A stretch of 64,000 nucleotides of DNA, taken from positions 1 through 64,000 of the forward strand of contig JAHJIY010000051.1 in the NCBI GenBank assembly GCA_018823175.1, written 5' to 3'. Positions 57,149 through 64,000 of the stretch are shown piece by piece. How positions within the stretch are numbered: the first letter of the stretch is position 1; every line of letters begins with the position of its first letter. Source of the DNA: Pseudomonadota bacterium. GTDB lineage: Bacteria > Desulfobacterota > Desulfobulbia > Desulfobulbales > JAHJIY01. The translations under genes were made by a program, and so were the position numbers. The notes below the pieces were generated by a model. The model saw only the letters and a program-made list of their open reading frames with translations, ran no database searches and was not told the origin of the DNA.

Positions 57149-59440
57149 CTATATGCCTTTCCTATATGATCGGTTGGTGGAGGGCTGAATACTTTGTTTG
57201 AGTTCCTTGGTAGCATTGGGCTTGCCAGCCAGATGGTTTTCAAAAAGCCTTACTATTGCCGCTTTACCCAGACCCGTCTCGGTCGTGGTTCTTATATCCC
57301 TTAAATCGATCAAGAAGCTGGTAAAACGGTCCGGGATCTCCGTCACAATATCGGTATTCAAAAAGTTGCTCTCATGATAGATGCGGTGATAGTTCCCTTT
57401 AGTTTTATTAATGAGGAGTGAGCCCTGCTTAAGATTGGTAATTGTTGCCGATCTTTCACACTGCTCGATACAGGTCACATCAATCGTACTTTTTTTACAG
57501 CCGCTGACCTGATGAAACAGACATTGCCGGCTGGTCATCAGGACAATCGGGTGATAGATCCGATAATACAGTTTGAAATCATCCGGCCGGTTAATCCCCT
57601 TAATCTGAAACTGATTCAGTTCATTGGAAATAAAGGCCCCGAAACAGTTAAATTTCTCCTTTAAACATCGAAGACTGAATGAATTGACAAGATTCAGATA
57701 GGGTCCGGCAATCCAGGAAATCCCTCGTTGCCAGGCTTCATAGGCAATACCGGTATTATTGGTGACAATTCGTTCCGGTTGGAGCTGTTGCAGAAATTCA
57801 AGGGCCGCCTGGTAGTCTTCCCCGATTAAAATCGAGGGAAACCAGGGGATTAATTTCTTGTTGCTCAAGAATAGATCTCTAAACTCGCCCCCCCTACCCT
57901 TCAAACTTTCAGGCAGTTGAAAATAGAGATCCGCCTCGGTCTGCTTACTAAGATGTAAATCCTCAGGTGAAGCGATCAACAGAGAAAGCGCGGGGCTGAT
58001 TCTTTCGTCAGCCAACTTTTTTAAGCGGGGTCGGGCAATCTCAATCGGCTCAAGCGGAGCAACCGTTTCCTTTTCGCTATTCAGGATGAATAAGATCCTC
58101 TTCTTTATGGCAGTGATCTCTTGAAAGGGCAGAAACAGCCCAGATTGCAGATCTTCTAGGTCCAGCTGCTGGATTTGGTATTCCGTCTCATTTATCGCTT
58201 TAAGTCGGCTTAAAAGTATCTCAGAGTTGAGCCATTCAACCCCATTTTGTTTGATATTGGCCCCACCGCTGGTTGCGGAATTGACGAGATTAAGCTCTGA
58301 GATGACCGTAAAAGAAGTCTCCGGTGTTTGTACCCTCACCTTTAAGGGCGTTCCAGCTTCCCCGTAAACCGTGAGAAATAAAGGAGCCTTAGCGATACTT
58401 AACTGGTCGATCTTCTCCCTTACCGTAGTTATGATTTCTGTTTTAAGATCATAAAGTACCCTCTTGGCCTTTTTCAGATTCTCATCAGTTAAACCGCCAT
58501 TTGTTTTGGCATGATGGATGGCTGAATTGTCCCGTGGATTATCAATAAACATGCCGGCAGCAATATCTCCCCGCAAAAAACCGCTGGAAAAATCCCGATT
58601 AAACACATGGTAGAGATCATTATTGTCGGTATTTGGCGAATTCTGATCATAAAGGCTCTGGAGCAGTTTATGGAAGGCATTCACCACTGTAAAGACGTAA
58701 TGAAACTTCTTGATTCTGCCCTCAATCTTTATCGAGTCAACTCCGGCCCGAACCAACTCCTTGAGCTCAAAATAGGCGGAATTATCCTTAAGATTTAAGG
58801 GAAAGTCCTTCCCGGCCGGAGTAGTTAAATATTGATCCCGACATGGCTGACTGCAACGGCCCCGATTCCCCGAATTGCCGCCGTGAACCGAACTCAGATA
58901 ACAGATCCCGGAGAAAGAGAGACAGTAGGAACCATGGACAAATACTTCCGTTAAGACGTTGTGCTCGTGGCCGGTTAAAGTCAGGGCCGCGATCTCCGCA
59001 AGACTCAACTCCCTGGAAAGATTGGCTCGGGTCGCATTTAATCTGCTTAAGAATTTTATCTGACCTTCATTATGGGAGTTTAGCTGGGTAGAGGCATGAA
59101 TCTTAAGATCGGGAAAATAATGAGACAGCAGATAAAACAGTCCGAGATCCTGGACAATGACCCCATCTATCCTGGTATTGACTAATTTGTTCAGCAAGCC
59201 GATCAGGGCAGGGATTTCACTCTCAACTATAAGGATATTCAGGGTCAGAAAGACCTGGCAATCCCTGCTATGGGCAAGTCGGATAATCCCATTTAAATCT
59301 GCAAAAGTTATATTCTCGGCCCGGTTTCGGGCATTGAATCTATCCAGACCACAGTAGATAGCATTCGCCCCGGCTATAATTGCCGCTTTAATAGACTCCA
59401 GATCACCACCCGGAGCCAGTAATTCAATTTTTCTTTTCAT
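57149..59440 (-). CDS. U32 family peptidase
   Basis: KIELLAPGGDLESIKAAIIAGANAIYCGLDRFNARNRAENI; CYLSSVHGGNSGNRGRCSQPCR. Start near MKRKIELLAPGG; the track ORF starts upstream at 59485. Confidence 0.9.
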   Translation of the reverse strand: MKRKIELLAPGGDLESIKAAIIAGANAIYCGLDRFNARNRAENITFADLNGIIRLAHSRDCQVFLTLNILIVESEIPALIGLLNKLVNTRIDGVIVQDLGLFYLLSHYFPDLKIHASTQLNSHNEGQIKFLSRLNATRANLSRELSLAEIAALTLTGHEHNVLTEVFVHGSYCLSFSGICYLSSVHGGNSGNRGRCSQPCRDQYLTTPAGKDFPLNLKDNSAYFELKELVRAGVDSIKIEGRIKKFHYVFTVVNAFHKLLQSLYDQNSPNTDNNDLYHVFNRDFSSGFLRGDIAAGMFIDNPRDNSAIHHAKTNGGLTDENLKKAKRVLYDLKTEIITTVREKIDQLSIAKAPLFLTVYGEAGTPLKVRVQTPETSFTVISELNLVNSATSGGANIKQNGVEWLNSEILLSRLKAINETEYQIQQLDLEDLQSGLFLPFQEITAIKKRILFILNSEKETVAPLEPIEIARPRLKKLADERISPALSLLIASPEDLHLSKQTEADLYFQLPESLKGRGGEFRDLFLSNKKLIPWFPSILIGEDYQAALEFLQQLQPERIVTNNTGIAYEAWQRGISWIAGPYLNLVNSFSLRCLKEKFNCFGAFISNELNQFQIKGINRPDDFKLYYRIYHPIVLMTSRQCLFHQVSGCKKSTIDVTCIEQCERSATITNLKQGSLLINKTKGNYHRIYHESNFLNTDIVTEIPDRFTSFLIDLRDIRTTTETGLGKAAIVRLFENHLAGKPNATKELKQSIQPSTNRSYRKGI

Positions 59441-59604
59441 AATATAGGGGTCAGTTAGAGAGAAAACATTTCGTTTAAGCGACAATAACCTTGGAGATGG
59501 GCTATGAATTTCTCATGGTGCGGCAACATATTAGAGATTTGCCGGGAGATCAAGATATTATCCCCAGAGGAGGGTTAGCTTGGTCTGGGACTGAATGCCC
59601 AACT

Positions 59605-59662
59605 TTCACCCTTCGGGTATAAGTTTCGTACGAGCAGACAAGCTGCTCAACTCAGCTTTATT
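59605..59662 (+). repeat. Three-copy dispersed intergenic repeat, copy C
   Basis: ttcacccttcgggtataagtttcgtacgagcagacaagctgctcaactcagctttatt; GAGCAG/CTGCTC stem at 59632-59637/59643-59648. Confidence 0.85.
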
Positions 59663-59835
59663 GTGGTTTTCCTGTCTTGCTGTTGGATTTCAGATTACCA
59701 CCCCTCGAAGGAAAAATAGGCCCGACGCACCACGAAATTCGATCAATTCGGGAATTCGGGCAAATTCGGAATTCGGGGTCAGCAGATCAATCCGGATTAT
59801 CGATAGCCGTCTTGGCCTAATCCAATTTTCATTCA

Positions 59836-60048
59836 CTACATAGCCACCATCACAGAGCTACGGTTAACCCTGAAAATTCCGACAACTTCATCCACCAACT
59901 CTTTTATGGATTGATAACCACCGCTGTCGAAATTGTTATGAACAGTTTCTGTGCCGTTTTCGTTTTCTGCCACGACGAAACCGCAACATACTTTATCCAT
60001 GAATTCAGGCTGTTCGTTGTCTAAATAAACCGTGATTCTTTTGATCAT
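59836..60048 (-). CDS. Small hypothetical protein
   Basis: 70 aa with a GGAGGA ribosome-binding site; MIKRITVYLDNEQPEFMDKVCCGFVVAENENG. Confidence 0.6.
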   Translation of the reverse strand: MIKRITVYLDNEQPEFMDKVCCGFVVAENENGTETVHNNFDSGGYQSIKELVDEVVGIFRVNRSSVMVAM

Positions 60049-60208
60049 GATATCCTCCTTTTTATGATGCTAAAAAGAGAATATCATTAGGGGTAGGACA
60101 AACAGCGTCCTAGTCGAAAAATTATTTCAACAAAAAAGGGAACTTCAATAAATACTCCGGAATCGAACTAAAGTGGAGTCGGCTCTGCTTTTGGCTTTTG
60201 TTTATAGT

Positions 60209-61783
60209 TCAGGATTTTTTCGGCAATATCAAAAATGAAATCACCGCATTGAGCGGATAGATCGCGGCCAGGACCGAGTAGACCGCCGCGATCTCAATAA
60301 ATCCATGCGACCCGGCCCAATAAACGACAAAAAGGCTGTAAACCGCCATCAGCCATTCACAGGCATTTATTTTTTTCAGGGTCCGGACACTGGTCCCGGC
60401 CGGAACTACACCGTCACTATTATTCGGGCCCGCCCCCCCCTTTCCGGTCCGGTCACGATGAACCTTGACCCCGGTCAATCCTTCAAGCAGTCCGTATGAC
60501 AGAGTAATAAACAAGGCGGTCATCAGACCGAAGGCAAACACGGTGTCTGAAAAGGAAAAGCCCGGCCCTGCTTCCGGCCTTTTTTCATCTTTTACACCCA
60601 GGCGCATGGCGAAAAACGGGATATGAGTCAGGGCCAGCAGCAGCGGAAGCAGCAAAATAAATTTATGAAAAAGATATGGGTCGGCAAGCACGCGCCAGAA
60701 ATAATACGCCGGGATCAAGGTCAGGTGCGAGATAACCATGAACAGCGCCTGCAGCGAAAAAACCAGGAAAAATTCCATGGTCATGATCCGCTGCCCGAGG
60801 CTCAGATGAGATGATTTTAATACCGGCCCCAACTGCTTGCGCATTACCTCCATTAAGCCTTTCATCCAGGAGCGCTGCTGGAGTTTAAATTCGTTATAAC
60901 CGGCCGGCAGCATGCTTGGGCAGGAAACCTGGTCAGTGTAAATAATCCGCCAGCCTTTGGCCTGGGCGGCAAAGCTCAAGTCCACATCCTCGATCTGGGT
61001 ATCGCCCTGCCAGAATCCGGCCTCTTGCATGGCCAGATAACGCCAGCTGCCGGCCGACCCTTTAAAGGTGGTGAGATGATTACTCGCACTACGGCCGGCA
61101 AAATCAACCCGGTGGATATTCTCCTGAAAAACGGCCGCCGCCCGGGTCAGGATATTGTCATTTTTATTGGCATAAGTCATGTCCGCCTGGACCGCGCCGA
61201 CCACCGGATCGGCAAAATAGCCCACCACGCTTGACAGATAATTTTCCGGGACCAGAAAATCCGCGTCAAAGATGGAGACAATTATCTCGTTCGGGTTAGA
61301 CTCACCCTGCTGCCTGAAAATTTTCATCGCTTCATGCAGGCCGAAATTCAGATTGCCGGCCTTGAAATCCGTCCGTTCCGTCCGGTGCAGGTAGACCAGG
61401 GACAAATCATTGATCTTGGTATTTTTTAGCCGGACATATTCCTGGAGCGCAAAGGAGATCTCCGCCCGATCCGAATCATCCAGCAGCTGAATCAGGAGTT
61501 TATCGGCCGGATAATCAACGGCGCAAGCCGAGTCAATCAGCCTCTTGACCATCCCGACATCTTCATTAAAAACAGGGAGCTGAATAAGCTGCCGGGGCAG
61601 ACGGTCATCAGCATGGGCCTGGGGATTTCCGAACCTTGCTTCTCTGCGGTGAGCAACAAAAATCAAATAAATAAAAAATGGCGGGTGCAGCAGAAAGCCG
61701 ACCACGGCAAGAACAAAACAGATAAAAAACGGGAGCAATAACAGCTCAGCCATCGAGATCACTTCTTTCCATGTCCTTCCCAC
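60209..61783 (-). CDS. Membrane-bound family 2 glycosyltransferase
   Basis: DSDRAEISFALQEY; ISIFDADFLVPENYL; TQIEDVDLSF; QQRSWMKG; C-terminal TM segments. Confidence 0.92.
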   Translation of the reverse strand: MGRTWKEVISMAELLLLPFFICFVLAVVGFLLHPPFFIYLIFVAHRREARFGNPQAHADDRLPRQLIQLPVFNEDVGMVKRLIDSACAVDYPADKLLIQLLDDSDRAEISFALQEYVRLKNTKINDLSLVYLHRTERTDFKAGNLNFGLHEAMKIFRQQGESNPNEIIVSIFDADFLVPENYLSSVVGYFADPVVGAVQADMTYANKNDNILTRAAAVFQENIHRVDFAGRSASNHLTTFKGSAGSWRYLAMQEAGFWQGDTQIEDVDLSFAAQAKGWRIIYTDQVSCPSMLPAGYNEFKLQQRSWMKGLMEVMRKQLGPVLKSSHLSLGQRIMTMEFFLVFSLQALFMVISHLTLIPAYYFWRVLADPYLFHKFILLLPLLLALTHIPFFAMRLGVKDEKRPEAGPGFSFSDTVFAFGLMTALFITLSYGLLEGLTGVKVHRDRTGKGGAGPNNSDGVVPAGTSVRTLKKINACEWLMAVYSLFVVYWAGSHGFIEIAAVYSVLAAIYPLNAVISFLILPKKS

Positions 61784-62682
61784 TCATAATTATGATGCCC
61801 GACCTTGCCGGTTTCCGCTGCGGCGGCGGCAAGATCGGTCCGTCTCGCGGCCAGCCAGGCCCGGCCGATCACGGCATGAAGCTGCAGCGACAGAAGGGCG
61901 AAGCGTAAATTCCCCTTCAGCAATCCATCATAAAACAGCTGCCGGACCAGAACAAATGCACTCTGCCATACCGTGAGCTTGTTCTGGAAGCATTTATTTT
62001 TTTTCTGGGCCAGAAATCCCCAGAAACAGTGGCGAAAGGTCATCTTTTTGATCGTCTGCGCGGAGTCTTGCCGCTGATGATAAACCAGGGCTTCTGGATT
62101 GTAGGCCAGGAGATAACCCAGTTTTCTGAGCCGGAAGGAGATGTCCATATCTTCGCCACTAGTCCGAAACAACTCATCAAAACCACCAACCTGGGCCAGC
62201 GCCTCCTTGCGGTAAGCAGCGCACATCCCGAACAAGAAAAAGACCTCGGCCCGAAAGTTATCACCCCATTCCTGAAAAAGGACCTCCCGGCGCCACTTGT
62301 CGTAGATGTTTTTCTGGACGACTTCCAGAGCGCGGCCATTAACCCCGGCCACATTCTGCCGGGAAAACGGGGCGATTATCTCCTCGATATAAACCGGCGC
62401 GGCAATGGCATCAGCGTCAAGAAAGACAATGATCTCGCCTTGCGCCTGGGCAATCGCGGTATTTCTGGCGGCGGCGATCCCAAGGTTGGTTGGATGGGCA
62501 ATCAACCGCACACCGGGAAATTGCCCAACCAGCTTTCTTGTGTTATCAATAGAACCGTCATCGATGACGATTATTTCATCGGGCTTCCTGGTTTGTTGCA
62601 GAACGGAATCAATTACCGGTTTGATGAATATCTCCGCATTGAAACAAGGGATGACCAGGCTGACTGAAAAATTATCTGACAT
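61759..62682 (-). CDS. Family 2 glycosyltransferase
   Basis: SLVIPCFNAEIFIKPVIDSVLQQTRKPDEIIVIDDGSIDNT; VFLDADAIAAPVYIEE; FRTSGEDMDISFRLRKLGY. Confidence 0.92.
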   Translation of the reverse strand: MSDNFSVSLVIPCFNAEIFIKPVIDSVLQQTRKPDEIIVIDDGSIDNTRKLVGQFPGVRLIAHPTNLGIAAARNTAIAQAQGEIIVFLDADAIAAPVYIEEIIAPFSRQNVAGVNGRALEVVQKNIYDKWRREVLFQEWGDNFRAEVFFLFGMCAAYRKEALAQVGGFDELFRTSGEDMDISFRLRKLGYLLAYNPEALVYHQRQDSAQTIKKMTFRHCFWGFLAQKKNKCFQNKLTVWQSAFVLVRQLFYDGLLKGNLRFALLSLQLHAVIGRAWLAARRTDLAAAAAETGKVGHHNYEWEGHGKK

Positions 62683-62837
62683 GCATTATCCTGTAAAAAA
62701 AAAGCTGCAAAATTGTTCCGGGGCCGGACATCGTCTGTTTTATCCCCTGATGAATCGTGGTTTTTTGTCGTTACAACCCTTGGTACGCAAGGTAAAAAAA
62801 TGATTTCACAGAAATTATCCGCCCTGAATGAGGACTG

Positions 62838-64000
62838 ATGAGCAAGACCCCGCTTAACATCCAGATCATGGCCAAGCCGATTGGCCCGCTTTGCAATCTT
62901 GACTGTGCCTACTGTTTTTATAAACAGCAGAAATCATCTTATCCGAAAAAGCACGATTTCAAAATGACGGAAAAGGTGCTGAGCCAATTTATTAGACAAT
63001 ACATCGCGATGCAAAGCGGCCGGGAAATAAGCTTTGCCTGGCAAGGCGGCGAGCCGATGCTTACCGGGCTTGATTTCTTTGAATTGGCGGTGTCCCTGCA
63101 ACAAAAATATTGCCCGCCCGGCAAATCCATTACCAACATTATCCAGACCAACGGTACTCTTGTTGACCGGAAATGGTGCGAGCTTTTCAAAAAAAACAAC
63201 TTCCTGGTCGGGATCAGCCTTGACGGGCCGGAAGAAATGCACGACCGCTACCGGGTTGACCAGACCGGCCAGCCGAGCTTTGCCAAGGTGAGTCAGGCGA
63301 TTGAACTTTTCAGGATACACGGCGTGGAGTTCAACACCATCACCGTAGTTAACCACCACAACAGTCAAGACCCCCTTCAAATTTACGATTTCCTCAAAGC
63401 CATCGGCTCGGATTATCTGCAATTCATTCCTCTGGTAGAAATCCGCAAAAACAAATCTGCAAATAGCGACGATTACATAGTCTCGGAGCGCAGCGTCTCA
63501 CCGGCAGATTACGGCAATTTTCTCTGCACGATTTTTGATCAGTGGGTCAGCAATGATGTCGGCAAGGTTTTTGTCCAGCTCTTTGATGCCGCTTTAGGCC
63601 TCTGGTATACGGGCCATTCCTCACTCTGCACCTTTGCCAACTCCTGCGGCAATAATCTGGTCCTGGAACATAATGGTGATCTTTATTCCTGCGACCATTA
63701 CGTTTCGCCGGACCTTGTACTGGGAAATATCATGTTTGCCAAAATCACTTCCCTACTGGCCGGTAAAAAACAGGCCAAACTCAGCCGGCGCAAGCAGCAC
63801 TCCTTAAATGATCTTTGCCGGCAATGCGATGTTTTTCATCTCTGCCACGGCGGGTGCCCCAAAAATCATCTGCCAATTGGTCAAGATGAAAATATTGGCC
63901 GAAATTATCTCTGCACCGGCTACAAACAATTTTTCCGCCACATTGCCCCGCAGATGGAGGAGATGTGTCAACTGCTTGCCGAGAAGCAACCGCCTTCAAA
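62838..64000 (+). CDS. Anaerobic sulfatase maturase (radical SAM, SPASM), runs off the right edge
   Basis: Not in the ORF track. MSKTPLNIQIMAKPIGPLCNLDCAYCFYKQQ (CxxxCxxC) ...SFAWQGGEPMLTGL...IQTNGTLVD...GISLDGPEEMHDRYR...CTFANSCGNNLVLEHNGDLYSCDHYV...LCRQCDVFHLCHGGCPKNH. Confidence 0.9.
   Translation, partial: MSKTPLNIQIMAKPIGPLCNLDCAYCFYKQQKSSYPKKHDFKMTEKVLSQFIRQYIAMQSGREISFAWQGGEPMLTGLDFFELAVSLQQKYCPPGKSITNIIQTNGTLVDRKWCELFKKNNFLVGISLDGPEEMHDRYRVDQTGQPSFAKVSQAIELFRIHGVEFNTITVVNHHNSQDPLQIYDFLKAIGSDYLQFIPLVEIRKNKSANSDDYIVSERSVSPADYGNFLCTIFDQWVSNDVGKVFVQLFDAALGLWYTGHSSLCTFANSCGNNLVLEHNGDLYSCDHYVSPDLVLGNIMFAKITSLLAGKKQAKLSRRKQHSLNDLCRQCDVFHLCHGGCPKNHLPIGQDENIGRNYLCTGYKQFFRHIAPQMEEMCQLLAEKQPPS

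Overview
This 64 kb bacterial chromosomal window looks Gram-negative, probably deltaproteobacterial/Desulfobacterota-like (inference from gene content only). Ordinary content: the 5' part of a type I restriction HsdR at the left edge; a MacA/MacB/TolC-type efflux operon; a CPA2 antiporter; a TetR+MATE pair; an ATP-dependent zinc protease/RimK/AstE-like trio; PldA; a GAF-GGDEF protein; an OmpA/CsbD/YtxH envelope-stress-like cluster; ilvBN; two paralogous sugar epimerases; an SDR+GbsR pair; an AAA ATPase+TOPRIM-like pair; CreD; a U32 peptidase; two GT2 glycosyltransferases; and the start of an anaerobic sulfatase-maturase at the right edge. The most interesting region is a glycan/sulfatase island at about 18.9-33.6 kb, with a related locus at 44-48.4 kb. 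It holds one canonical formylglycine-type sulfatase and three sulfatase-fold proteins in which the formylglycine Cys/Ser is Thr. One of the three also lacks the downstream Asp-His metal ligands and looks like a pseudoenzyme. The island also has a GH78 rhamnosidase, a Wzm/Wzt-type exporter, a sulfotransferase, a B12-type radical SAM protein and a polyferredoxin-like membrane protein. Two of its genes share an almost identical upstream element. Other highlights: an ilvB attenuator with a branched-chain-rich leader peptide that is absent from the ORF track; a three-copy ~57 bp intergenic repeat with a compensatory base-pair change in its stem; an 18 bp perfect palindrome in front of a GbsR-type regulator; and a candidate two-gene ATPase/TOPRIM defence module. 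All calls come from reading motifs by eye; no searches were run.
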